Shown here in pieces: positions 28,719 through 39,272 of a stretch of DNA of 46,316 nt. The DNA lies in the NCBI RefSeq assembly GCF_000281045.1, contig NW_008246079.1:177283-223598 (forward strand). Reading direction: 5' to 3'. The notes under the pieces are model-generated. The model made no database searches and was not told where the DNA came from. It saw only the letters and a program-made list of their open reading frames with translations. Made by a program: the position numbers and the translations under genes. Position 1 is the first letter of the stretch. Every line of letters begins with the position of its first letter. The DNA is from Saprolegnia diclina VS20 (taxonomy: Eukaryota > Oomycota > Saprolegniomycetes > Saprolegniales > Saprolegniaceae).

Positions 28719-29685
28719 ATGGAGAGGACCTTCGCGGTAGACGACAATGGCCGCGTGGCCGAGCCCGACGACGAAGAAGAGTACGAGTCCGAGGACCCGG
28801 CGCCGGGGACGACCGACCGGCGCAAGCAGTGGAACGCCGAGGACGACGCCGCCATCTTGCAGTTTGTCAAGTCATTTGGCACGAAACGCTGGTCCAAGAT
28901 TGCCAAGCTTCTGCCCGGGCGCACGCCCAAGCAATGCCGGACACGGTGCGCCTCTCGATAACGACAATGACGTCATGACCAAACGATGCCATGTAGATGG
29001 TTGAACTTTCTCGACCCGTCGATCGACAAAGCGCCGTGGCGTGCCGACGAGACCGAAATCATCTTTTCAGCGCAAGCGCGCGTCGGCAACCGGTGGGCCG
29101 AGATCGCCAAGCTCCTTCCGGGCCGGTATGATCACCACGTGCAACACGCGGAGCAGTATCTTGATGCGTAGAACGGACAATGCGATCAAGAACCATTGGT
29201 ACTCGACGTCGCGGCGCCGACAGCGCCAAGCTGCCAAGCAACGCGACCAGGTCAGCCGTCGCGCTGTGCGCGTGGTCAAGCCACTCCAGATCAAGCAGGC
29301 CGAGGAGCTCGCCAAGAAGCAGGCCGCGGCCGCCTCGGCGCCCACGACCGTGTCACAGCTCTTTCCGCCACAGCGTCGGCTCATGCCGAGCGACCCGGAC
29401 TCGTGGACGCCCCCAGCCTTTACGCTGACCAACAACCCGACCGCGTGGACACCACCGGACGCCAAGCACACGCTGTGCTACGACCAAAACCAGATGATGA
29501 CGCCCAACGCGCCGACAAGCCCCGACTCGTTCTCGAGCGAGGGCATCAAGGTCATGCCGCTGGACCGGCCCGTCAAGCCCAAGCTGCGCGTCGATATGCT
29601 CAAATCTGCATCGTCGCGCGAGCGCAGCAACAGCGCCGACCTCTTCCTCGACTGCGTGCACCTGCTCTCCGACATGCCCACGTAG
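28719..29685 (+). CDS. R2R3-type MYB transcription factor
   Basis: About 289 residues; exons 28719-28945, 28997-29125 and 29172-29685; introns 51 and 46 bp. Acidic N-terminus ([13 protein letters not shown]). MYB repeat R2 lies at residues about 36-82 with Trp38, Trp58 and Trp77 ([31 protein letters not shown]). Repeat R3 lies at about 88-132 with Trp90, Trp109 and Trp128 ([33 protein letters not shown]). All six helix-defining Trp are present, so DNA binding is expected. Intron 1 falls just before W77 and intron 2 inside the R3 [11 protein letters not shown] signature. A basic tract (SRRRQRQ) and an Ala/Lys helix follow. The C-terminal half is Pro/Ser-rich. The upstream in-frame GTG at 28689 is not used; ATG 28719 is preferred. 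The stop lies only 39 bp from the stop of the convergent reductase gene. Confidence 0.9.
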
Positions 29686-29724
29686 CTCTAGCTTTTTCTA
29701 CTCGTTTATATATTTGCTGCTGGC

Positions 29725-30908
29725 TTATGCCGCGAAGCGCGACTCGAGGCCTCGGACGAGGTGCACCAAGAGCTGGTTCGTTGGCGTCGGAATGCCATGG
29801 CGCTGCCCGTAGTACACGACCATTTCGTTGATGGCCCCAATCTCCGTAGGCTTTCGCGCCCGAATGTCGTGGAGCATCGAGCAGACGTTGGTCGCTGTCG
29901 CAGTCGCCACGTCCAGCGTGTACGCCAACGGGCTCTTGCCGTGGAGCTGCAGCGAGATGCCCTCGGCGGCCGCGACTGCCGCGACTTCGTTGACGACCGA
30001 CTCGACAATGTAGCGGTTCGAGTCGCCGTGCGTCACACACTACACGTTGCGTCTCGCCCCACTCTGTAGAAAGGACGCGTACGAGATTCGGGCGGTCCAA
30101 AATGGACGCGAGCGGATTAATACCGGCGTTCACGAGCAGCTTGGTCCAGATCACCGACTGTACGTCGCTGGAGTTGACGACAGTTGTATGCAGCTCTAGG
30201 TCCACCGGTGAGTTGCGGCCATTACATTTGCGTGTACGGGCTGCGTCGAGGAGCTTGCAGAGACGATCGAGGTGGAGTTGCTGGAGGTCGCTTAAATCGT
30301 CCGCGCCTTGGAGGATCGTCGAGCCTTGGCCGCCGAGGATCACGTGGCCTGGCGATATACATTGACCGCCCATGTAAGTGACCCCATGGAGGACGTTCTC
30401 GGTCGCGAGGGTCTCTCGCAGCGTCTGGACGTTCCCGAGACCTACCAGCCATGGCTCGTGTCGCTATTCATAACGGGCAAAGTACCGTTCTGAAGCGAAA
30501 TCAAGAGCGAGTTCTTCCCGATCAAGGGGGACGCCTATGCAGCGTGCGTCAGTGGCCGGCGAAGAGGTGGGAGAACGGTACGGCGAGCTGCTGGGCTACG
30601 TCGAGCGTGTCGTTCGACTTGACGGCGATGAACACGACGTCGAGCGGGTCCGTGACGCGCTTGTCGGCGCCAGTCGTGAGCGCGAGCGCGTTTGGCGGCG
30701 TGCGCACGGGCACGTGCAGGATCGGGTCAGGCTGGCCACGCTCGTAGAGGGCGACGCTCTCGAGGCGAGGCAGGTGCTGCGGCTTGACGAGCGCGAAGAC
30801 GCGGTTGGCGCTTTTGGCGCCAGCAATGTTGAGCGGGTTGATGTGGTGCAGCAGCCGGTTGAAGAAGATGGAGCCGACGGCGCCGAGCCCGACGACGCCA
30901 ACGCGCAT
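29725..30908 (-). CDS. panE: 2-dehydropantoate 2-reductase (ketopantoate reductase)
   Basis: About 335 residues, NADPH-dependent reduction of 2-dehydropantoate to pantoate in pantothenate/CoA synthesis. Five exons: 30908-30582, 30534-30486, 30441-30238, 30195-30083 and 30039-29725. The four introns are 42-47 bp and each joins in frame. The N-terminus MRVGVVGLGAVGS is the Rossmann GxGxxG. DVVFIAVKSNDT, ISLQNGLGN (made by joining exons 2 and 3) and HGVTYMGG are family blocks. The helical C-domain has IWTKLLVNAGINPLASIL, holding the catalytic Lys and the Asn of the K-x3-N motif. An upstream in-frame ATG at 31022 would add 38 residues and is less likely. Divergent from the proteasome gene at 31160. 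Confidence 0.9.
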
Positions 30909-31159
30909 GCTGCTGCCCCTGCTGCTGGCAAAACCAGAAACGCGGGTGGCAGCAATCGGCAATTGCCGCACTGCCGAAAATAAGCAACCGAGTTCGGCGT
31001 CCCACGAGGAGTGATTGGTCAAAATGAATTCTTTTTCGCGAATGGCCTTGCGCCAAACTGTGGATGAGCCTCTTTTTCGTCCAATGAAACGGCATGGAAC
31101 CTGGGGCTGCTCGTCCAGATTGGGTAGATTTCCATATTCGTCACGGGGGAAGGAGCACG
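30909..31159. promoter_or_regulatory. Compact bidirectional promoter, reductase / Rpt1
   Basis: 251 bp between two start codons pointing apart. ATTGG at 31014-31018 and CCAAT at 31081-31085 face opposite ways near its centre. It must serve both genes unless one has a leader inside its neighbour. Confidence 0.6.
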
Positions 31160-32658
31160 ATGGCCGGCCGCGGGGAATGCCAGACGACGAACACCAAGGA
31201 CTACGACAACGAGGATGAGCTGAATGAGGCCCCGTCCAAGGTGCTCGACGAAGGCGACATTGCGCTCCTCAAGACGTACGGCCTCGGGCCCTACACGCGC
31301 GCGATCAAGTCCGTCGAGGACGATATCAAGAAGGTCCAGCAGAGCGTCAACGACCTTGTGGGCATCAAGGAGAGCGACACGGGCCTCTCGCTCCCGTCGC
31401 AGTGGGATCTCGTCAGCGACAAGCAGATGATGCAGGAGGAGCAGCCGCTCCAGGTTGCACGCTGCACCAAGATCATCAACGCGGGCGAAGACGACGCCAA
31501 GTACATGATTAACGTCAAGCAGATCGCCAAGTTTGTCGTGGGCCTCGGCGAGAAGGTCGCGCCCACGGATATCGAAGAGGGCATGCGCGTCGGCGTCGAC
31601 CGCACCAAGTATGCGATCCAGATCCCGCTGCCGCCCAAGATTGACCCGACGGTGGGCGCCTTTGTCGCCGTGCATCTTGAACTAAAACACACTGTAGGTC
31701 TCGCTCATGACGGTCGAAGACAAGCCCGATGTCACGTACGATGATGTCGGTGGCTGCAAGGAGTCGCTCGAGAAGCTGCGCGAAGTCGTCGAGCTGCCGC
31801 TGCTGCACCCGGAGCGCTTTGTGAGCCTCGGTATCGATCCGCCCAAGGGCGTCCTCCTCTACGGCCCGCCCGGAACGGGTAAGACGCTCTCGGCGCGCGC
31901 CGTCGCCAACCGCACGGACGCGTGCTTCATCCGCGTCATTGGCAGCGAGCTCGTCCAAAAGTACGTTGGCGAAGGCGCGCGCATGGTCCGCGAACTCTTC
32001 ACCATGGCGCGCTCCAAGAAGGCGTGCATCGTCTTCTTCGATGAAGTCGACGCGATTGGTGGCGCTCGCTCCAGCTCGGTACGTCGCTCGTGCTTGACTT
32101 GCAACCCCTCTCATCGTCATCATGCAGGAGGAAGGCGGTACCGACAACGAAGTCCAGCGCACGATGCTGCAGATCGTCACGGAGCTCGATGGTTTCGACC
32201 CACGCGGCAACATCAAGGTTGGTTGTATCCCGACACGCACGCCTGACGATGATGGACGTAGGTGCTCATGGCGACGAACCGACCCGACACATTGGACCCG
32301 GCGCTCATGCGTCCCGGCCGCTTGGACCGGAAGGTCGAGTTTAACGTGCCGGAGCTCGAAGGCCGCACGCAGATTCTGCAGATCCACGCCAAGAGCATGA
32401 GCTGCGACCGCAACATTCGCTTTGAGCTCATTGCGCGCCTCTGCCCCAACACGACGGGTAGATCGACCTCGCTGAGATCTTAGTCTGACGTACTGCCCAG
32501 GTGCCGAGCTCCGCAGTGTGTGCACAGAGGCCGGTATGTATGCGATCCGCGCCCGGCGCAAGTCGGTGAGCGAGAAGGACTTTCTCGAGTCGGTCAACAA
32601 GGTCATCAAGGGCTACCAAAAGTTCTCGTCGACGCCCAAGTACATGGTCTACAACTAG
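31160..32658 (+). CDS. RPT1: 26S proteasome regulatory ATPase subunit 7 (Rpt1)
   Basis: About 438 residues, one of six AAA+ ATPases of the proteasome 19S base that unfold ubiquitinated substrates and feed them to the 20S core. Exons 31160-31651, 31698-32078, 32128-32217, 32262-32457 and 32501-32658; introns 43-49 bp. The match to human PSMC2 runs end to end: [41 protein letters not shown], Walker A GPPGTGKT, Walker [10 protein letters not shown], the pore-loop region [12 protein letters not shown], sensor/arginine region [20 protein letters not shown], and the C-terminal PKYMVYN. The length equals the family norm. ATG 31160 opens [11 protein letters not shown]. The in-frame ATG at 31094 would add unmatched sequence. 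Confidence 0.97.
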
Positions 32659-33116
32659 CCAGCGCGACGACGTGTCGTGTTAATGCAACACGCTACAAAT
32701 TGCTTGTGGTGTGCTTTCTCATTCTACACTGGTATCGATCTGGTATCGGTCTGGTATCGATCTGGCGCGGTGAGCACCATGGGTGAGCACGCCACGTGTG
32801 TCACGCGATATTTTATCCGGATATGCGCATCGGTTTGGGATTGTTTTTTACTACATACATTTTATAAGTTACTTTAATGCCAACATCCATCCCACGGTGG
32901 TATATCCGGATGACACGCGAAATCGAGCGGGGCGACCACATGACAGCGGCGGGATCCGAAGGAACGCGCCAGCGTCCTCCGAGTTCTTGCTATCGAACCT
33001 AGGACTACACGGCGTTAATGCCACTTGGCGTATGGTCTATCCAGCCCCGAGTCACCTCAGCTGCTGTTGAAATGAGCTATGAACATGCAATTATATGGTG
33101 AAGGTGGTGGACTTCC
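32659..33116. other. Intergenic, nothing recognised
   Basis: About 460 bp after Rpt1. The word TATCGATCTGGTATCGGTCTGG is repeated imperfectly near 32730-32765 (GGTATCGATCTGGTATCGGT then CTGGTATCGATCTGG), a short local duplication. Confidence 0.45.
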
Positions 33117-33755
33117 TTATGCGCTTGTGAGGTTTGGCCGGTACGTCAAGCTGAGGGCGCGTGGTCGGGGCTCGGGATTGAGTGGGAATGAGATAGTGAG
33201 CGCACCAAGGGTCGGCGCGTAGGGCATACAGCGACTCGACCAGCGAAGGCACGACGGCGCGGCAAGCCAAGTGCCGGATATGCAATCGCGTGATAGTAGG
33301 TAGCGGCTTTGATCGCGAGCCCAGCAGCGGGAAGGGGCGTCAATGTCGTTCGAGCAAAAGACTGGACCAGTGGACCAGACGCAAGCGCGCAAGATCGGCC
33401 AGAGGGCACGGATGGTCGACTTGTGGGCTGAGAACGGCAGAGCGACTGCATCGTAGAGGGATCCACCGACCGACGACGGAAGTTGCAGCTGCAAGATATC
33501 GCGCATCGGGTCAAAAGCGCGCCAGACCGCGCGGATGAATGGACAGCGCACTAGAAGATGGTCATACGTTTCGCGGGCGGGCACATCGCAGAGCGGGCAG
33601 AGTCTCTGGTGTACTCAGGTGCAGGAACGGAAGAATCGGTTCTCTGTCGACTCGGTGAGCAACGTGGCCTGGTCGAGCGAGGCGTAGAATGTGGCGGTCT
33701 TGTGGGTTCGAAGCCCGTCGAAGATGCGCTATCGACGACGACAGAGGCATGGTCC
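33117..33755 (-). mobile_element. LINE ORF2 C-terminal remnant with zinc-knuckle (zf-RVT)
   Basis: Minus-strand reading resembling the region just after the reverse transcriptase of non-LTR retrotransposons. LRTHKTATFYASLDQATLLT precedes RLCPLCDVPARETYDHLLVR and CPFIRAVWRAF. This gives C-x2-C-x9-H-x4-C followed by P-x4-W, the zf-RVT pattern. One in-frame stop (TGA, near 33622) lies between the first and second pieces; downstream the frame is open to 33117. No polymerase motif is present, so it is a truncated or eroded copy. Motif type differs from the remnant at 9921 (no GHVLR word), so two LINE families have inserted here. Confidence 0.6.
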
Positions 33756-35557
33756 GTTATCCTAGGAATCTAGTTTAGAGGACTCGCTTTTTCTGGTTGG
33801 TGGGGACACAGAGACGAGTACTGTATTGTATGTGTGCCATTGACTGAGAAGTCTGAGCGATTTGGCACACGAACTGATCTGCGTTCTCGGGACGAGCAGT
33901 CGAATCTCAGAGATTGAAGCAGCTTTGTTGAGGCAGCCAAACTTTCTGAAATATTTCAGAGCATGTCGCGGTCGTGGCTTCTTTTTCTTGTTGCCGAGAG
34001 ATCGTCGCGGAATCCTCCCTGGTCGGCTGCGCTTCTGCGGTGGTCGTCGTCGGCTCGTTGCTTCTGTAGCGTGCATCGTAGACAGCAGATCTGATCGTGT
34101 GTGTTATCCAAGCCGGCTTTGACTCGACACAGCGATCAGATTGCGATTATTACCAAGGGCGCACTGTATCCTACCCCCGAGGTATCTCCGCACCGCTCCC
34201 TGCACTTTGCACAGTATCAGCCGTGGGAGGCTTGGGCCACGTCGTCGTATTGGTTCTCAATCAGTCCGAGACAAGGGTGCGTTCTGATCGTGGTAGGATC
34301 CCCTGCGCTAAGATGCTATCACTGCTCAGACGCGGCCGACGTGTGCTCGTACGTGGCTGTCTTGTTGGACCATGACTCGGGTGAAAGCTACCTTTCTTTA
34401 CAGCTTGGACGTGGGAGGAAGAAGACTGCGGACAAGATATGGGTGTGCAGAAGAGTGGACGCGCCGATGGCTACTCGCCGGCCATTGCTCGAGCCAACGA
34501 GCGCTGCTGCTACATCGCTCCGCGCCTGATATACAGCTCACCACCACATAATCTCTGCTTGGACTCGAACTATCGATCTGGGCCGACAGACCTCTGGTGT
34601 TCGCAACGTCCCGTCGAGCTGCCACGTGGTATGTGCCAGAGTCTTGGTCCTGGGCAGAAAAAATCCAGTCTGAGTCGGTGGGCGCAAAACGCAAAATACA
34701 AACGGCCCCCACCCCAGGTTGCAGAGAACGCGCAAGTAGCTTGTTGCGCAATATCCCCATCATGAACCTCGCTGGTCCGTCATGGTCCCATGCGGACAGC
34801 GAAGGACTCGAACACATTTCTGGCCGCGCCGTGGGTCTCGAGGCGCTTCGCACTCTACTCTGCTTGGTGACGCTCCTGCCACGGCCGTGTCATTCACAGC
34901 GATCTGATATTGCTGTCTGAGCAACCCAGGTCGTGCGGTGGGGACGGGCCCATCTGCTTTCGCGTCTGTCAGTGCTCGCACCCAGGTAAATGTCCGTAAC
35001 GCACCGACCTGAAGTGGACCATCGCCGGGGTCCGTGGCGCTACGCCGTCGCGTCGTCGTCGCTTGCAAAGTCTATGTCGGCGGCCAGATTCCTCGCCATA
35101 GCCACGGCATGTTGGTGAGCAGCAGACGCGGGCTCAGGGTGGCGCGTCCGAGTAGCCAGGCAGAACACACGTGGTATCTTCCCCAGCTGGTGCGTTCGTC
35201 TTGTTGCAGAGGCCGAATCGGGCCACTGTGCTGCCCGTCTGATCCTCTCGGTGGGATCTGCACGCTGCGACTGAAACTAAGACGTAGTGCTTTGACTACT
35301 CCTGCTTGCAACGACGTACCCAACCGAAGCGGTCCATACTGTCAAGTGGTTCGAGAAACGTGGTTCTTTGGTACTGTGGCTTTGCGGAGTATGAGCAGAT
35401 TCGTCGTGTTTGCTTGACGGCAACTGATGCCCTGCATATCCCACACCCCGTGTGGTCAACGATCTGAGAACGCGGTTGAGAATACATGCCAGTTGGTCGT
35501 CGCAAGAAGCTCACAAGCGCCAGGTGTTTCGGCCGTTTACCCAGCAGCCGACGCGTC
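33756..35557. other. 1.8-kb region without recognised genes
   Basis: Short readings on both strands; the longest (for example 34398-34853 minus) show no known motif. It is next to the LINE remnant and may include more decayed element sequence, but I cannot assign any. Confidence 0.45.
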
Positions 35558-35575
35558 GTCATTTCCCCTTTTGCC
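35558..35575 (+). promoter_or_regulatory. Initiator-like element
   Basis: GTCATTTCCCCTTTTGCC, 22 bases before ATG 35598. TCATTTCC matches the initiator core and the TTTTGCC end matches the words before 6150 and 25774. Confidence 0.55.
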
Positions 35576-35597
35576 TTCTCCGGCGACCACTGTTTTC

Positions 35598-36314
35598 ATG
35601 GGCGAGCTCGCGACGTGCCGGTACAGCCACGGCAAGTGCAAGCTGCCGCGCGCCACCAAGAAGAATGGCACGCTCCACACGCTCTGCGAGTACCACCGCA
35701 CCAAGGCCTGCGCGCACCAGAAGAAGCTCGACGCCAAGCGCCGCAACGAAAAGCTCAAGCTCTTTCAAGACGACCCGTCGCTCCGCCCGCAAGGCCGCAA
35801 GCTCATGGGCAAGCCGCTCTCGCCCATGTTGAGTAGCAGCTGGCACGACATCCACGAGACTGAGAACCGCGCACCGTTGCCGACGCGCCAGTTCAACTGG
35901 GACCACCACCCGTCGCCGCCGCCGCTCTCGCCGTCGTTCCTCAAGCCGCTGCCGGCGACGACGCACTACCAGCCGTCGGCGCAGGTGGCGCAGCACCAGC
36001 ACCACTACGTGCAGGCGTACCCGACGTACGACCCGTCGCCGCGCGACGTCTACCATGGCAACGAGTACGACGACGGACGCTACAAGTTTGCGCCGCCCAC
36101 CTACCGCCAGGCACCAACGAGCAAGGCTGAGAACAGCTACCACGCCTTCAACGGGCGGCGAGAGTACTATGCGCCGTCGCACGCGCAGTACAGTGAGCCG
36201 TTGCGGGCCGACCTCCTCTCGCCACGGGCGGCGTACGACTACTACGAGCCAAGCCACGAGGCCGAGCCGGCGTACGCGCGCTGGGGCAGCCAGCCCGTGG
36301 CGTACCATTCGTAA
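35598..36314 (+). CDS. Small basic protein with C-x6-C-x15-C-x2-H motif, copy B
   Basis: An intronless 238-residue protein of unknown function, paralogous in its first 55 residues to the gene at 17104. CRYSHGKC, fifteen residues ending GTLHTL, then CEYH gives exactly the same C-x6-C-x15-C-x2-H. It is followed by RTKACAHQKKLDAKRRNEKL. The remaining 180 residues are low-complexity, rich in Pro, His, Tyr and Ser, with many Y-x-P and HH words, and likely disordered. The domain sits at the N-terminus here after only seven residues, but after 23 in copy A. Only the domain and general composition of the tail are conserved. The upstream in-frame readings are rejected because the initiator-like element lies just before this ATG. 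Confidence 0.8.
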   Translation: MGELATCRYSHGKCKLPRATKKNGTLHTLCEYHRTKACAHQKKLDAKRRNEKLKLFQDDPSLRPQGRKLMGKPLSPMLSSSWHDIHETENRAPLPTRQFNWDHHPSPPPLSPSFLKPLPATTHYQPSAQVAQHQHHYVQAYPTYDPSPRDVYHGNEYDDGRYKFAPPTYRQAPTSKAENSYHAFNGRREYYAPSHAQYSEPLRADLLSPRAAYDYYEPSHEAEPAYARWGSQPVAYHS

Positions 36315-37091
36315 AGCGCAGTGTCGTCCATGTCGTCGTCCATGTCGTCGCCGTGCCTGTACCATACCGCCTCGTGTTGTCGCCGTTATTATTTTGCTGA
36401 ATTGTCTTTTTTAAACGCCCTTGCATCGTTCTTTTATTTGTGAATCGTTCTTTTTTACTACCAGGACCGTCTTTTATTCCTTTCGGTGTGAAATGTGTCG
36501 TATCGTCCACCTCTCGTCGTGCAATCCTTCGTGGCCGGCGGCTGCGGAGAAGGAAGACGCACACCCATGCGGCATTGTTGAAGTGCATTTTTGAACCTAC
36601 CACCTGAAAAATCTCGGTTGACGCACTCGCTGAGCTATAGCAATCGTCCATCGCAGCGATTTGGGGAAAAGACGTTGAGGATGCCACGTGGCCAAACCCA
36701 CAGCTGCGAGCTCGACGACCTGTTCGGACACTATGCGAACGATGGAGCGGTCGGGACCAAAGCAGACGATCGACGACCCTGTGGTGCGAAGGATAGGGAC
36801 GCATTCGGTCTTGATGTTGATGTTCTCAGGCTTGCCACCTGGCTGTCGTCGAAGATGCAACGAGTCGTGCTGCCACGTGGCCGCCTTTTGCCGTTTCGTG
36901 ATTGGTGCCATCTGAGTCAACAGCGCCTCGCTCGTGCTGCCACGAGGGGGGTGGGTGCAAAAATGAAAAATCACATCGCGCGCTTCAATGTCGGTGGCGC
37001 ATTCAAGGGGCTCCGCAAATTCAACAAGTAGCCAGAAAGGAGATATCTACGATACACAACTTACTCTACACATAGTACAGTCCTGACTGAG
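36315..37091. other. Convergent intergenic region
   Basis: 777 bp between the 3' ends of the 35598 gene and the first START-FYVE gene. 36390-36480 is pyrimidine-rich with repeated GTTCTTTTAT/GTTCTTTTTT words. No gene is seen. Confidence 0.45.
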
Positions 37092-38366
37092 TCAGGACGT
37101 CGACGTGAGCGCGAGGCGTTCGTTCCACACGTGGCGCTCGAGCGGTGACACATCTGTCTTGGTCTCGGCGCGCCGCTTGCGCTTCGCATCCGAGAGTCGC
37201 CCGTACAAGACAGGTACGATCGCACTCTCTTCGTCGAGACACGGCACGGGCGACGCGGTCGCGGCGACAGGCATGGGCGCGTTCGGCTTGGCCATCTCGG
37301 CGCAGGCCACGCAAATGCGCGCCTCCGAGCCGCCGAGGCGCCATACGTGGTGGCAGGCGCGGCAGACAGCGTGGCCACACATGCGACACCGGAATTGCTT
37401 GGCCGACTGAAAGAGGTTTTTGCGGAACGGCCGCGTACACCGTCGGCACGCGACCGCCTTGGGCTGTGCGCGGACTATGGACAATGGCACGAGCTGGACA
37501 GCGCAGAGCTGCTCGGCGCGAAAGTGGGTATCGAGCTCGCACGCTTGGAGCAAGAGCGAGAGCATCACCGAGATCTACGCATGGCGTGACGTATGAACGG
37601 GCGTGCGCTCGCACCTGAATGTCCTTGGGTACATTGCCTTTCAGCTGCAAGACGAGCACGTGGTAGGCGTCGAGCGCCCCGACCTCGTCGCTCGATGCTT
37701 CGATAAAGACTTGGCCGGAGCGCAGAAAGTGGCCGCGCGTGAGACCGTACGCCGCGCTGAGCGGCGGACAGCACGCTGCGTCGACCGAGTGCACGCTTCG
37801 GACAAAGCCGCGTTGCCGTGCCGGTCCATCGAGGAATTCATCGTGGCACTAAGGATGCAGCTGGTTACAAGCCGGGCAAGATGCACAGGGCGCACCTCGA
37901 GATAGCAAAAGTCGCGATTCGCAATGACGGGCGGTGTGCGCAGCGCCATCCACTGCAAGTACACAGCATGCAACGGCGCTTCGGCGACCTCTCGCCGTGC
38001 GACGAGTTCGTACAGGCGGACGCGGTCCAGCACATCGCTGGCCAAGACCGGGTTCTTGCTCGTGCTGGACGTTGCAAAGTTGGCATAGACGTCCGCAACA
38101 GCGTCGATCGAGGCGTTGACGAGCGTGTGGGCGCTCATGCAGATCTCGTTGGGGTTCTGGAGGTCGGCGCCAAGGCGCACCGTGAGACGCCGCTGCGTCT
38201 GCGGGTGCGTGAACGTCTGGTACACGGGCGCCGCGCCGGCGAGCGCCTTGGCGTTGAGGATCGTGTCGCGGCAGGCGTCGCGCGCGTCTGCTATCAGCGA
38301 GACGCGCTCATGCGTCTCCAGCGGCGGGCAGTGGAAGAAGGACGGCGGTAGCGGCAGGTGGGGCAT
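37092..38366 (-). CDS. START-like and FYVE-like domain protein 1
   Basis: About 395 residues; exons 38366-37896, 37848-37615 and 37574-37092; introns 47 and 40 bp. Residues about 20-235 resemble the START-like lipid-binding region of oomycete START-FYVE proteins: SAHTLVNASIDAVADVYANF, NRDFCYLE at the end of exon 1, CHDEF...RGFVRSVHSVD, and a closing VLVLQLKGNVPKDIQ. A FYVE-type zinc region follows (CRRC, FRCRMCGHAVCRAC, RICVACA), eight metal-binding positions in the usual order. The WxxD and R(R/K)HHCR phosphoinositide signatures are absent (QFRCRMCGH instead). It probably binds a lipid or protein at membranes; ligand unknown. ATG 38366 is the first ATG; the TTG at 38390 is not used. First of three tandem paralogues. 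Confidence 0.82.
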
Positions 38367-39272
38367 CGACGGCGAGGGCCAGTCGGACAACTGGCTCTAC
38401 CATCGCTGCCAGCAAATGGCAAATATCGTTACAATGCATAGATCCAGTGTATGGATTCTTGGAGGTTTTCCGTGATAACCATGCCGATGACGACCTCTGG
38501 ACCGTTGAGCAGCATTGCCCCGTGGTGCATGACGGTAAAGCCCACGTAAGCTTTCTAGCATACCCCTCAACCTTAGTTCAGAAAGGTCACATGTAACCTG
38601 ACCCAGCAACCGACCAACGCCCTTCAACTTCGACTCGCACCACCGGTGGCATTTGCGGTTCAAGCGCCACCGAGCACCGTTGGACTTGACGGCAACGAGG
38701 TGGCCATGGACGCGCAGTGTTGCATTTAATGGGTCCCTCCTGTACGTCGTACTCCAATTCTCTGGGGTCCTACCTCCATAGACCCACGAGAACAAAAAAA
38801 GGGTTGCTACGGAGCACGGTCTGTCCTCGGTGGGACGACGGAGGCGAAAAGCCGCGTCAGATTCGTCGCGCGCGGCTGCGCACGTCTTGATCGCTTGGTC
38901 GTTCGTGCTGAAGCCACGAATGGCGCGGTATCCGTAAGCGCCGTTGCCACGCTGTCGACTGTCGCAGCCGCTGAATCAGGTTCCGTGGCCGTCCAGAGTC
39001 AGACACGAGTTTACCCAAGAGGTCCAAGAGGTCCAAGAGGTCTGGTGTACCGTCCGTCGAATACACAGGTGCAGCGTTGACGCATCACCACCCGTTCTCA
39101 GATGCCGCCCACGTACGACCCACCTCGTCGTCGACTGCGAATCTGGTTTTGTGGTCGCTCGCGCTTTGCTATCGCGATCAACCCAAAGTATTACTCTTCC
39201 TACGTGGGTGGTCCCGCTGGCATGCCCTTCCACAGCGTCTGACAATGCACACAAGCAATCCACATTTGATTC
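38367..39272. other. Intergenic region between START-FYVE genes 1 and 2
   Basis: 0.9 kb without a supported gene. It includes the short 9-bp repeat at 39017-39043. A 132-residue minus reading (38397-38795) has no recognised motif. Confidence 0.45.
39017..39043. repeat. Three tandem 9-bp units AAGAGGTCC
   Basis: AAGAGGTCC at 39017-39025 and 39026-39034, AAGAGGTCT at 39035-39043. Confidence 0.8.

Noticed and set aside
30909-31022. Upstream start of the pantoate reductase
   Set aside because: The family normally begins directly with the Rossmann strand (MRVGVVGLG); the extra 38 residues have no match and would fill half of the short promoter.
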